Shown one piece after another: positions 42,978 through 51,369 of a DNA stretch of 64,000 bases. A program made the translations under genes and the position numbers. Source of the stretch: Acidimicrobiales bacterium (GTDB lineage: Bacteria; Actinomycetota; Acidimicrobiia; Acidimicrobiales; Poriferisodalaceae); assembly GCA_041394185.1 (NCBI GenBank), contig JAWKIQ010000001.1, positions 434,001 to 498,000 of the forward strand, written 5' to 3'. The notes beneath the pieces are model-generated. The model worked only from the letters and a program-made list of their open reading frames with translations. It was not told the DNA's origin and ran no database searches. Position 1 is the first letter of the stretch. Each line of letters begins with the position of its first letter.

Positions 42978-43601
42978 TCAGCTCGCTGTGGCCGGCCACG
43001 CGGCTGTATTTCGACCGGTCCAAGCGACCAGGCGTTCGATGGCGGGCGCCGTGCTGGGGACGTCGACAACCCGGTCGAAAGGCACCTCAGGGTCGCTGCG
43101 GATTTCGTCGGGCAGAGCCATCTGCATGCCGGCCAGGGCTGCCAGCACCACCAGGTCTGGCCAGTCGATGTTCAGCTGCGCGGCAGCAGCCAGATCCCAG
43201 CTGTGGATGAGAATCTCTGCGGTGTACATACCCACCGCCATGGCGCCAGGCATTTGGGCGAATGGCAAAGTGACCACCTCGCCGAGCCTGGCCGGGTCGG
43301 CCCACGCGGACCGCACTTCGCCCGTCACAGCGTCGACGGCGGCGACATAGCCGTCGGGATCGATCGCCGGTTCGAGGTCGACAGCGTTCGGGTCGTCGCC
43401 CCGACCGGCCGCAGCAAGCCTGCCGGCGGCCCCGACGGTGTGGCCGAGCAGCTGCCCCACGTTCATGTCGTCGCACGGAGTTGGTTTGGAGAGGTCGTCT
43501 GGCCCGATCGACTCGGCTACTCGGCGGAACGTGGCCAGTGCTGCCTCGCAGCCCTGGCGCGGGTCGGTGTCTTGTGCATTGATGCTGTCGCTGTTGGTCA
43601 T
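42978..43601 (-). CDS. mycothiol-type DinB-fold protein (TIGR03086-like)
   Basis: 207-aa member of the same superfamily as 42242-42874. Characteristic features are a LSKPTPCDDMNVGQLLGHTVG segment with the metal His, and a central MYTAEILIHSWDLAAA helix. The ATG at 43601 is preferred because the alternative at 43631 would fall inside the 23-bp operator-like palindrome. Divergent from the WYL regulator, which probably controls it. Its biochemical role is unknown. Confidence 0.78.
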   Translation of the reverse strand: MTNSDSINAQDTDPRQGCEAALATFRRVAESIGPDDLSKPTPCDDMNVGQLLGHTVGAAGRLAAAGRGDDPNAVDLEPAIDPDGYVAAVDAVTGEVRSAWADPARLGEVVTLPFAQMPGAMAVGMYTAEILIHSWDLAAAAQLNIDWPDLVVLAALAGMQMALPDEIRSDPEVPFDRVVDVPSTAPAIERLVAWTGRNTAAWPATAS

Positions 43602-43621
43602 GAGCGGATCAAACCATCTTG

Positions 43622-43644
43622 AAGTGGACATCTGATGGCCACTT
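43622..43644. promoter_or_regulatory. 23-bp palindromic operator upstream of WYL regulator
   Basis: An 11-bp arm beginning AAGTGGACATC is mirrored after one base by GATGGCCACTT (10 of 11 positions pair). It lies in the divergent spacer between the DinB-like gene and the WYL regulator and is the likely binding site of the latter. Confidence 0.65.
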
Positions 43645-43651
43645 TCGGATG

Positions 43652-43657
43652 GATAAT
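43652..43657 (+). promoter_or_regulatory. candidate leaderless -10 element (GATAAT, 6 nt before ATG)
   Basis: GATAAT ends exactly 6 nt before the regulator's ATG at 43664 and lies 7 bp downstream of the palindrome, so repressor binding would occlude the promoter. Confidence 0.5.
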
Positions 43658-43663
43658 CGAAAC

Positions 43664-44350
43664 ATGCGTGCAGATCGACTCGTCCAACTCCTGTTGATGC
43701 TCCAGCGTCGAGGAAAGATCACGGTTGCCGAGGCCGCGGACGAACTCGAGGTCTCGACCCGCACCGCGCGGCGAGATCTGGAGGCGTTGGCGATGTCGGG
43801 GGTGCCCGTCTACCCGCAACGGGGCCGCGGTGGCGGCTGGTTCTTGCTTGGTGGCGCCACCATCGACCTGTCCGGCCTGAACGAGTCTGAGGCCACCGCC
43901 CTGGTGTTGTCGGTGGGCGACCAGGGCGGAGACCAGGTGCTCAAGGGCGCGCTGCGAAAGATCATCAGCGCCCTTCCCGAGCCGTTTCGCGACAGTGCAG
44001 ACAATGTCTCGAAGCTGGTCTTCACCGACCAGGCGGGTTGGGGTGAGGTCGACTTCAGCAGGTCGACGGCGGTGGTGTTCCGCGATGTCTCGGCGGCCCT
44101 GGCATCGGGCAGGCGTATCGAATTCGGGTACGTCGACGGCCGCGGCAACCGTTCGCAGCGAAGTGCCGACCCGCTGGGACTGGTCGAGAAGCGAGACCGT
44201 TGGTACTTGGTGGCAGGCACCCAGTCGGGCCTGCGCTCGTTCCGGCTCGACCGCTTCGACGGCGTCTTCGTCTTGGACGACGAGGTTGCTCGACCGCCGG
44301 ATTTCGATCTGGCCGAGGCCTGGGCGCAGATCAATGTCGTTTTCGTCTAA
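43664..44350 (+). CDS. WYL-domain transcriptional regulator (truncated by TAA)
   Basis: 228 aa up to the first stop. N-terminal winged helix-turn-helix (RADRLVQLLLMLQRRGKITVAEAADELEVSTRTARRDLEAL) then a WYL domain (FGYVDGRGNRSQRSADPLGLVEKRDRWYLVA). Full-length members are about 315-330 aa and end with a WCX domain. Here TAA at 44348-44350 stops translation, but the same frame stays open to 44611 and encodes that missing domain. The ATG at 43664 is used, with a -10 6 nt upstream. The stop may be a real nonsense mutation or a base error. Confidence 0.82.
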   Translation: MRADRLVQLLLMLQRRGKITVAEAADELEVSTRTARRDLEALAMSGVPVYPQRGRGGGWFLLGGATIDLSGLNESEATALVLSVGDQGGDQVLKGALRKIISALPEPFRDSADNVSKLVFTDQAGWGEVDFSRSTAVVFRDVSAALASGRRIEFGYVDGRGNRSQRSADPLGLVEKRDRWYLVAGTQSGLRSFRLDRFDGVFVLDDEVARPPDFDLAEAWAQINVVFV

Positions 44351-44611
44351 CACGCCCTCACAGTCAGCGCTTCCGGGCGGGTTGCCTCCGGCGGCGCTGT
44401 AGCGGCCCTCCGAGCACGCTTGGGTGCCAGGGTGACGCTTGGTGCGACCGGCAAGGATGGATGGATCGAGTTCGAGGCACGCGGCTGGTCTCACGAGGTG
44501 CTGGGGCGTGAGCTGGCCGGCTTCGGAGCCGACCTCGACGTCAGCGCTCCCGCCGAGGTGCGTGAGGTTCTGGCCAGGCTGGGCCTGGAACTGGTCGATC
44601 TCTACGGCTGA
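44351..44611 (+). pseudogene. C-terminal WCX domain remnant of the WYL regulator
   Basis: Continuing in the regulator's frame past the TAA gives 86 codons without a stop, ending in a TGA. The segment LRARLGARVTLGATGKDGW, ARGWSHEVLGRELAGFGADL and VREVLARLGLELVDLYG matches the C-terminal WCX domain of WYL regulators. No ribosome site supports separate translation, so this is the cut-off part of the upstream gene. Confidence 0.7.
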
Positions 44612-45252
44612 GGTGTTGTTGTCTCGCCAGATCCAGGCGCAGCCAGCGGCTTAGAGGCCACGACCGCTATCAGCGCGCCGCGGCGGACTGTATGCAGGCC
44701 GATGCTGGCGTCGTCGAAGCCCTGGGCCCGGGCCATCTGGGCGAACGCTTCGCCTTGTTGTTCGGTCCAACCGTGTGACGCGTGCCCGGTCGCCTTGGGG
44801 CTGCGACGCCGTTCGAGAGCCAACAGCCGGCCTCCAGGCGACAGCACGCGCCAGCACTCTGCGAGGCCCGCCTGCACATCGGTCCAGTGGTGAACGGTAG
44901 CGATAGACCACACCACGGTCGCCGCGCCCGCGTCGACCGGGAGATCCTCGGCCGTGCCGTCCAGCCAGACGGCCTTGTCGCTTCTCGTCAGTAGCCGAGC
45001 GGTGCGAAGCATCACCGGGGCCGGGTCGACGCCGGTCACCTTTGCACCGCGGGCGATCGCTTCGCGCAGGGTCCTGCCTGGTCCGCACCCGATATCGACT
45101 ACGTGGTCGCCTGGCTCAACGGCCATCAGGTCGCATGCGAGAGAGGCGTCCTGTGAGCGTCCGATCAGGAAGGTCGCGGCTGCGAAAGCACCGGAGATGC
45201 CGCTGAAACCTGCCTGACCTCCGTGATGATTTGGTGGGGGTAGGTCTGTCAT
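44602..45252 (-). CDS. class I SAM-dependent methyltransferase
   Basis: 216-aa Rossmann-fold methyltransferase. Motif I is VVDIGCGPGRTLREAIARGAKVTGVDPAP (about residues 50-78), then AEDLPVDAGAATVVWSIATVHHW (motif II region) and LSPGGRLLALER (motif III). AAGGAGAG lies about 6 nt before the ATG at 45252. It is divergent from a TetR regulator with three repeated operators between them, so it is very probably the regulated target. Substrate unknown, small-molecule or ubiquinone-type fold. Confidence 0.87.
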   Translation of the reverse strand: MTDLPPPNHHGGQAGFSGISGAFAAATFLIGRSQDASLACDLMAVEPGDHVVDIGCGPGRTLREAIARGAKVTGVDPAPVMLRTARLLTRSDKAVWLDGTAEDLPVDAGAATVVWSIATVHHWTDVQAGLAECWRVLSPGGRLLALERRRSPKATGHASHGWTEQQGEAFAQMARAQGFDDASIGLHTVRRGALIAVVASKPLAAPGSGETTTPQP

Positions 45253-45284
45253 CTGACTCTCCTTCACTGCAGGCCGTCGATTAC

Positions 45285-45357
45285 TGACCAACGGTCATTA
45301 CTGGTTTGTCAGTCTTTCTGACCGGCGGTCATTAGTCAAGTTAATGACCAATGGTCA
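45285..45357. promoter_or_regulatory. three TGACC-N3-GGTCA operators
   Basis: Perfect inverted repeats TGACC-AAC-GGTCA (45285-45297), TGACC-GGC-GGTCA (45319-45331) and TGACC-AAT-GGTCA (45345-45357) lie in the 126-bp spacer between the methyltransferase and the tetR gene. Centres are 34 and 26 bp apart. The last lies 10 bp upstream of the regulator's -10, so autoregulation is likely. Confidence 0.8.
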
Positions 45358-45366
45358 GTGCGGGTG

Positions 45367-45372
45367 TAGAGT
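45367..45372 (+). promoter_or_regulatory. candidate leaderless -10 element (TAGAGT, 6 nt before GTG)
   Basis: TAGAGT ends 6 nt before the GTG start of the TetR gene at 45379, same geometry as at 16411, 43652 and 57613. Confidence 0.45.
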
Positions 45373-45378
45373 TCGGGC

Positions 45379-45951
45379 GTGCCTACGTCGAAGAGGTCGA
45401 GATCTCCCGAACTGCGGCGCGGGCAACTCCTCGATGCAGCCGAATCGGTCGCCATAGGCAAGGGCCTGGGTTCGCTGACCGTCGCCGCCGTCGCATCCAG
45501 TGCCGGCGTGGCCAAGGGCACCACCTACCTGTACTTCTCGTCGAAGGACGAGCTGATCGACGCGGTCCGAGATCGCTATCTCGAGCGCTTTCTGGACGCC
45601 ATCGAAACCGACGACGAGGCCACATCGGCAGAACAGATCGCACAGCTGATCAGGCAGCTGTTCGACTTCTCCGCCAGCAATCATGCGCTTCACCACGCGT
45701 TGTTTCACGAGGCAGGCTTCGGAGAGGAGCACTCCTTCGAACCGATCAGGAAGCGCTTCGCAGACATCGTCGCGGCCGGGATCGGCTCAGGCGAATTTCG
45801 AGCCTTCGACCCATCGGCGGCGGCCAGCTTCGTGGTCGCCGGCGTGCACGGCGTGCTGGTGGAGGCGGCACACTCTGATGGCGCACGCAGGAACTTCGCC
45901 GAAGCTGCAGTTGCCCTTGCTCTGCAGAGTCTCGACGCGCACTGCAGCTAG
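45379..45951 (+). CDS. TetR family transcriptional regulator
   Basis: 190-aa regulator with HTH SLTVAAVASSAGVAKGTTYLYFSSKDELIDAV at about residues 33-65 and a short ligand-binding domain. GTG at 45379 is the natural start (VPTSKRSRSPELRRGQLLDAA). Three TGACC-N3-GGTCA sites lie just upstream, so it probably represses itself and the divergent methyltransferase. It converges with egtD, 8 bp between stops. Confidence 0.88.
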   Translation: MPTSKRSRSPELRRGQLLDAAESVAIGKGLGSLTVAAVASSAGVAKGTTYLYFSSKDELIDAVRDRYLERFLDAIETDDEATSAEQIAQLIRQLFDFSASNHALHHALFHEAGFGEEHSFEPIRKRFADIVAAGIGSGEFRAFDPSAAASFVVAGVHGVLVEAAHSDGARRNFAEAAVALALQSLDAHCS

Positions 45952-45959
45952 CGCGAGGT

Positions 45960-46964
45960 TCAGAGCCTGGCCGCCAGCAGCATCCCGAAGTCCTGCCGCT
46001 GATCGGTCCAGGTGCGAACCAGGTTCAGGCCCGCCGCCTCGACCTCGCCGCAGATCTGCTCGACGGTGAACTTGGTCGAGATCTCGGCGCACAACTCCTC
46101 GCCGGCCTCGAACTCGACGGTTACGCCGGCCCCGGGAAGCTCGACGGTCTGGGTGCGAAGCGACCGCAGCCGCATGTCCATGCGGGTGTGCGTAGGGTCC
46201 CACAAGCCGACGTACTCGAACGAGCTGGGGTCGAAATCGGCATCGAGTTCGTTGTTGAGCACGCACAGCAGGTTGGTGATGAACTCGGCCGTCACCCCGG
46301 CGCTGTCGTTGTAGGCCGCGATGATGCGGTCGACGGGCTTCATGAGGTCGAATCCCAGAAGGAAGGTTCCGCCGGTGGGCAACCAGGCTCCGACCTCGGC
46401 CAGGAACTCGGCTCGCTGCGCCTCGTCGAGGTTTCCGATGGTCGACCCCAGGAACGCCAGCATGGGTGTGCCCAGGTTCTCGGTGTCGACCTCGAGCAGG
46501 TGTTCGTGGAAGTCGCCGGCCACACCGTGCACCTCCAGCCCCGGGTACCGATCGCTCAGCAGCACAGCCGAATCGCGCAGCGTCTGCTCGCTGACGTCGA
46601 ACGGCACCACCCGGGTCAGTGACTCGGCCCGCCAGAACGCATCGAGGATGGTCCTGGTCTTGTCCGAGGTGCCAGACCCCAACTCGACGAAGGTGTCGGC
46701 GCCGCTCAGCTCGACCAGGTCGTCGCAGATCTCGGCGAGCAGCCGGCGCTCGGCCTCGGTGGGGTAGTACTCGCCCAGTCGGGTTATCTGGTCGAACAGC
46801 TCGCTGCCGCGATCGTCGTACAGCCAACGAGGCGAGAGGCGACGAGGAACACGCGTGAGGTTCGCCTGCACCTCCTCGATGAGCGCCCGCTCACGCCAGT
46901 GCTCGTCGACGTGGATCTCGAATGTGGGCGCGACAGGCCCAGCGATTGTTGTTGTCGGATTCAT
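45960..46964 (-). CDS. egtD: L-histidine N-alpha-methyltransferase EgtD
   Basis: 334-aa SAM-dependent enzyme that trimethylates histidine to hercynine, the first step of ergothioneine synthesis. Family features are PRRLSPRWLYDDRGSELFDQITRLGEYYPTEAE at residues 39-71, the SAM-binding FVELGSGTSDKT, and GSTIGNLDEAQRAEF. A Glu/Asp-rich C-terminus ends in FGMLLAARL. GAGGGGG precedes the ATG. The ATG overlaps the frame-corrected stop of egtB (ATGA), indicating a coupled egtB-egtD operon. Confidence 0.93.
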   Translation of the reverse strand: MNPTTTIAGPVAPTFEIHVDEHWRERALIEEVQANLTRVPRRLSPRWLYDDRGSELFDQITRLGEYYPTEAERRLLAEICDDLVELSGADTFVELGSGTSDKTRTILDAFWRAESLTRVVPFDVSEQTLRDSAVLLSDRYPGLEVHGVAGDFHEHLLEVDTENLGTPMLAFLGSTIGNLDEAQRAEFLAEVGAWLPTGGTFLLGFDLMKPVDRIIAAYNDSAGVTAEFITNLLCVLNNELDADFDPSSFEYVGLWDPTHTRMDMRLRSLRTQTVELPGAGVTVEFEAGEELCAEISTKFTVEQICGEVEAAGLNLVRTWTDQRQDFGMLLAARL

Positions 46965-48216
46965 CGGATTCCCCCTCGTGCCAGCCTGACGCCGGCCAGC
47001 ATCCACCTCGCGGAGGTGGAAAGAAGTTGCGGTAGGTCGGTCTTTGGTGTCCAGACGGCGTATAGGCGCAGCTGCCTCTCAGCACCATCTGGTTGGACAT
47101 GAACTTGCCGTTGTATTCGCCGATGGCACCCGCCGCCGGCTCATATCCCGGATAGGGCAGGTACGCCGAAGACGTCCACTGCCAGCATTCGCCGAATGCC
47201 TGCTGAAGCCCGCCACCAGGGACGGCGGGGTTGGGGTGCAGCCGGTCGAGGTCGAGCGGACGCACAGGGCCAGAACCCAGCGTTGCGACGGCAAATTCCC
47301 ACTCGAACTCGGTTGGCAATCGTGCCCCCGCCCAGCGGGCGAAGGCGTCGGCCTCGTAGTGGCTCACGTGACACACGGGCTCCGCGGGGTCGACCGCGCG
47401 GGTGCCTCCCAGTGTGTGGACCAGCCAATCGCTGCCGTCTCGTGTCCAGTACAGCGGGGCCTGCCACCCTTGGGCGCGCACGGTGTGCCACCCGTCGGAC
47501 AGCCACAGGTCGGGTCGCTCGTAGCCACCGTCTTCGATGAATTCGAGCCACTCGCCGGCGATCACCAGGCGGTCGGCGATCTCGAACGGGTATAGGTGCA
47601 GCCGGTGTCTGGGCAGCTCGTTGTCGAAGCAGAATCCGTCGCCTTCGTATCCGACCTCGACCAGACCGGTGGGGTCCAGGGGCAACCAGCCCAGCTCCGC
47701 ACTGGGCGGGTGTGGGGCGCAGTAGCCCATGTCGGGCCTATACACGGGTTGCAGAGGGTTGATCGAGAGCACGTGTTTGATGTCCATCAACAGCAGTTCC
47801 TGGTGCTGTTGTTCGTGGTTGATACCCAGCTCGGTCAACTCCGAAACGACCTCGGGGCGAGAGTGCAGGAGGTCCGCCATCGAAGCATCGACATGGGTGC
47901 GGTACTTACCGACCTCGGCCGCGCCCGGACGAGACACCAGGCCCCTCATGGCGCGGGTGAACTGGGGTCCGATGCCTTCGTAGTAGCTGTTGAACAGGTA
48001 GCGGAACTGGGCGTCGTATGGCGCGAAGTCGGCCAGGTGCGACTCGAGGATGAAGGTCTCGAAGAACCATGTGGTGTGCGCCCGGTGCCACTTGGTAGGG
48101 CTGACATCGGGCATCGACTGGACCGTCTGGTCCTCGGCAGACAGGGGCTCGGCCAAGGCCTCGGTGAGAGCTCTGGTCGACCGATAGCGCTCGGCCAGAT
48201 CTGCGTGCGATTGCAT
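46961..48216 (-). CDS. egtB: hercynine oxygenase EgtB (3' end frameshifted)
   Basis: DinB plus FGE-sulfatase-like iron enzyme making the hercynine C-S bond with a thiol donor and oxygen. Iron-ligand His residues lie in WHRAHTTWFF and NHEQQHQELLL; the C-terminal FGE-like part has GARLPTEFEWEFA, GECWQWTSSAY and TYRNFFPP. After FFPP the literal frame runs on for about 35 atypical residues to 46891. One base inserted near 47012-47019 gives SARWMLAGVRLARG, the normal family ending, with a TGA overlapping egtD's ATG. No egtA, egtC or egtE is in the window. Confidence 0.88.
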
Positions 48217-48297
48217 GCTCGACCAAACCGCTCGGACCGGCCAACAATTCCCTCGCGAAGGTGAACGTTTGATTGCCGTGTCGGGTAGCTGACGGGG

Positions 48298-49563
48298 TCA
48301 GCGAGATGTGCTGCGGCGGGCGACCACGGCACGGGCGAGCACTCCGGCAGCCAGCACTGCGGAGCCGGATACGACCGCTGTCGGGGGCAGGCTGAAGATC
48401 AGCACCACACAGCCGGCGAGGCCAAACCATGCGAGCGACCGGGGCCATCGGCGTTGCTGAGGGCTCAGTGTCAGCGCGGCAGCGTTGGTCACTGCGTAGT
48501 AGGTCAGCACGGCAACGCCCGACACGGCGATGGCGTTGCGCAGATCCAGCAACACCACCAGTGCCATCACCACACCGGCAACCGTCAGCTCGGCGCGCAG
48601 AGGAATGTCGCGGTTGTGGTCGATGTGAGCGAACCAACCCGGCAGTTCGCGGTTGCGCGCCATGGCCATCGACGTGCGTGACACCCCGGGTATCAGGTTC
48701 AACAGCACACCCAGGGCGGCGACGCCAGCGCCCACTCGCACAACGGTCGAGAACCCCGTCGGCGCGCCCGATCCGACCAGCCGAAGAGGCGCGTCGGTGG
48801 CGGCCAGCGCAGCGCTGTCGACCACGGCCAGGGCAGTCACCGCCACGATCGCGTAGACGATCAGCACCGCCAGCAGAGCTCGAGGTACGGCCTTGGGAAT
48901 GGTGACCGCTGGATCGCGGACCTCCTCGCCCAGCGTGGCTATGCGCGCATAGCCGGCGAATGCGAAGAACAAGAAGCCTGCCGACCGCAGCACGCCCAAC
49001 GCGTCGCCTTCGGTCAGGTCGATGCGTGCGATGTCGGCTTGGCCCCCGGTCCAGCCCGCGACCACCACTGCGGCCAGCGCGGCCAGCGAGACCACCAGCA
49101 GCATCCGGGTCACGGCGACGGTGCGGCTCAGGCCGCCGATGTTGACGACCGTGATGACGGCCACGGCACCGATCGCCACCGCACGTTCGTGTTGTGGCCA
49201 CAGGTATGCGCCCACCGTCAACGCCATCGCTGCACACGACGCTGTCTTGCCAACGACGAACCCCCAACCGGCCAGGTGTCCCCACCCATCGCCCAGCTGG
49301 CGGCGGCCATAGACATAGGTGCCGCCCGACTCGGGATGTATCGCGGCCAGCTGGGCCGACGATGCCGCGTTGGCGAAAGCAACCGCCGCCGCCAGCGCCT
49401 GGCCTATCACCCGGGCGCCGCCGGCGGCGCCGGCCGCGGGTGCCCAGGCCGCGAATACACCGGCTCCGATCATCGACCCTGCGCCGATCACCACTGCGTC
49501 GCCCACACCCAGGTGGCGGCGCAGCGAACCCTGTCGGTCGTGACCGCCCGACGCAGCGCTCAC
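48298..49563 (-). CDS. APC-family amino-acid permease
   Basis: 421-aa membrane transporter with about 12 helices. GVGDAVVIGAGSMIGAGVFAAWAP at the N-terminus is the APC helix 1 substrate-loop motif, followed by the helix 6-like FLFFAFAGYARIATLGEEVRDP. The GTG start overlaps the stop of the DUF2207 gene (GTGA). It is 81 bp upstream of egtB on the same strand, so it might supply histidine or another precursor, but that link is only positional. Confidence 0.85.
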   Translation of the reverse strand: MSAASGGHDRQGSLRRHLGVGDAVVIGAGSMIGAGVFAAWAPAAGAAGGARVIGQALAAAVAFANAASSAQLAAIHPESGGTYVYGRRQLGDGWGHLAGWGFVVGKTASCAAMALTVGAYLWPQHERAVAIGAVAVITVVNIGGLSRTVAVTRMLLVVSLAALAAVVVAGWTGGQADIARIDLTEGDALGVLRSAGFLFFAFAGYARIATLGEEVRDPAVTIPKAVPRALLAVLIVYAIVAVTALAVVDSAALAATDAPLRLVGSGAPTGFSTVVRVGAGVAALGVLLNLIPGVSRTSMAMARNRELPGWFAHIDHNRDIPLRAELTVAGVVMALVVLLDLRNAIAVSGVAVLTYYAVTNAAALTLSPQQRRWPRSLAWFGLAGCVVLIFSLPPTAVVSGSAVLAAGVLARAVVARRSTSR

Positions 49564-51311
49564 CAGGAGCCACCACCGCCGCCGCCCGAACCCCCACCGA
49601 CCGAGCCGCCACCTCCGCTGCTGCTGGACGGCGCTCGTGCAGCCGTCGATGTTGCGCTGGAGATGCTTGGTGCCATGGTGGCGAAGTAGACGGCGCGGGT
49701 GTCAGAGCCCGAGATGGTGCCCATCTTCTCGGCTTCCTTCACGACCTCGGCCCAGTGATCGGCTTCGCCCAAGGCGGTGGCCCAGGCGGTGTATTCGAGC
49801 AGCACCCCACGCTTGGCGGCGTCTTCGACGTGGCGTGCGTCGGAGTTCTCGATGAAGCGCCTGAACGACTCGATACGAATCCACATGCCGCTGCCCTCGG
49901 GTGTGCGACCCCTCAGTTCCCAGCTGCGGATGACCAGTGCCCAACCGCTGCCGGCGGCGAGGGCTCCTAACGCCACACCGGCCAGCCATGGCAGGCCCCA
50001 TCGGTTGGCCACGAACGCAAACCCGAACACGAACACCGCTCCGACCACCAGCGCGACTGCGCCGAAGATTCGGGCCAGGAGCTTGCGGCGATCGCCTTCG
50101 CCGTCCCACAGTCCCGAGTCCTCTAGCCAACTCGACTGGCGCGAGCCCAGCTTCGTCCACCCGGTGGCGAACTGCTTGTCGTATTTGGCCAGCGAAACCC
50201 GCGACCTTCCCCCGAACAGCCGGTCGAGCGCTTCGTGGTCGGGCGAGTCTGTGGTGTTGCGCCGAATGGTGACGTTCTTGCCCGAGCCCTCGATCTCGAC
50301 CTCGCCGGCTATGGCCCGCTCGAGCAGCCACGCCACCCGATGGTTGGCGTTTGCGCTTTCGGCGTAGAGAACCCCTCCCTGCCAGGCGGTGAGACCCTTG
50401 GGCGGAACGAACTCGGTCGATGCCATGGCGTCGAGTTCTTCGTGGTCGACGAGCTTCACAGCGTATTGCTCGCCAAACTGAGGGCCGAACGCGGCATCGG
50501 CAGAACCGCCGACCCACACCCACTCGCGACCCCGCTTGCGGATGCGGGTGGAGATGACCGCAGCCGACGCGATGGCAGCCGCGGCGGCGACCACGAAAGC
50601 GGCCAGCAGGCCCGCGCCGGGGTCGTTGACGTCGCCCCTAGGCGGTGTTGGCGCAGCAGGCATTGCGGCCAAGCGATCGCCAGGAAGAGCCGAGATCGTG
50701 ACACCTTCGTAGGCATCGAGCCGAGACACTTCGGCCACCAGGTGGCCCGGTGCGACCGTGCGTACCGAACACCCGTCCCAGGCCCCTGCAGGCCCTTTCG
50801 AACATTGCGGCCCCACCAGTTCGCGATCGGCCAGCAGATGAACCTCGATGCCCGAGACTCCGACCGGCCAATCGGTGCCGACAGCGTTCCACGAGATCAA
50901 GCCGTCTACGCGCTCGAACTCGAGTGGGTAGGCGATGTTGTAGCGATGCCTCCCGCGGATGGTGGCGTTGGGATCGCCGATTCGGATTCGAGTGCCGTTG
51001 TAGGTGGGGCTGAGCTGAAACTGATCGGGAGCGGTCGGCGAAGACACGGTCACCTGCGACTCGTCGGGTATCTGTGACGAGAACAGCCCGGGCACGTCTC
51101 GAAAGATGCCGTGGCGGCTGGAGACACCGAAGTCGTAGTCGATCGTCTCGACCACGGCGCCCTGAGTTCCGACGACCTCGGCCGAGGCCCAGTAGCCCAC
51201 GATCCTCTCGGTGTCGCCGGCGGCCGAGCCGATGAGGGCGACGATGCCCGCGCCCACAGCGCCCAGCACCAACAAGAAGACGTCGAGTTTGCGCCTGGTC
51301 CGGTACGCCAT
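49560..51311 (-). CDS. DUF2207 membrane protein
   Basis: 583-aa membrane protein. An N-terminal transmembrane helix is followed by an extracytoplasmic region with YDFGVSSRHGIFRDVPG, the signature of DUF2207 (YciQ-like). Further transmembrane helices lie near residues 235-265 and 450-505, and the C-terminal tail GGGGSVGGGSGGGGGGSW is typical of the family. Function is unknown. The ATG at 51311 is preferred to the longer frame. It is coupled to the APC permease by a GTGA overlap. Confidence 0.85.
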   Translation of the reverse strand: MAYRTRRKLDVFLLVLGAVGAGIVALIGSAAGDTERIVGYWASAEVVGTQGAVVETIDYDFGVSSRHGIFRDVPGLFSSQIPDESQVTVSSPTAPDQFQLSPTYNGTRIRIGDPNATIRGRHRYNIAYPLEFERVDGLISWNAVGTDWPVGVSGIEVHLLADRELVGPQCSKGPAGAWDGCSVRTVAPGHLVAEVSRLDAYEGVTISALPGDRLAAMPAAPTPPRGDVNDPGAGLLAAFVVAAAAAIASAAVISTRIRKRGREWVWVGGSADAAFGPQFGEQYAVKLVDHEELDAMASTEFVPPKGLTAWQGGVLYAESANANHRVAWLLERAIAGEVEIEGSGKNVTIRRNTTDSPDHEALDRLFGGRSRVSLAKYDKQFATGWTKLGSRQSSWLEDSGLWDGEGDRRKLLARIFGAVALVVGAVFVFGFAFVANRWGLPWLAGVALGALAAGSGWALVIRSWELRGRTPEGSGMWIRIESFRRFIENSDARHVEDAAKRGVLLEYTAWATALGEADHWAEVVKEAEKMGTISGSDTRAVYFATMAPSISSATSTAARAPSSSSGGGGSVGGGSGGGGGGSW

Positions 51312-51369
51312 CGGCCAAGTCTGCACCAACCGAACCGGTCGCGCCGTCCGGTGGTGCATCATTTCGGCT

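Noticed and set aside
46961..48216. FGE-like domain as activator of the sulfatase at 10584
   Set aside because: DinB-type N-terminus with His ligands and the egtD neighbour identify EgtB, not a formylglycine-generating enzyme.
48267..48288. GTTT-N12-GGGTAG on the plus strand
   Set aside because: Spacer is too short and it points into the convergent APC permease gene with no plus-strand gene downstream.
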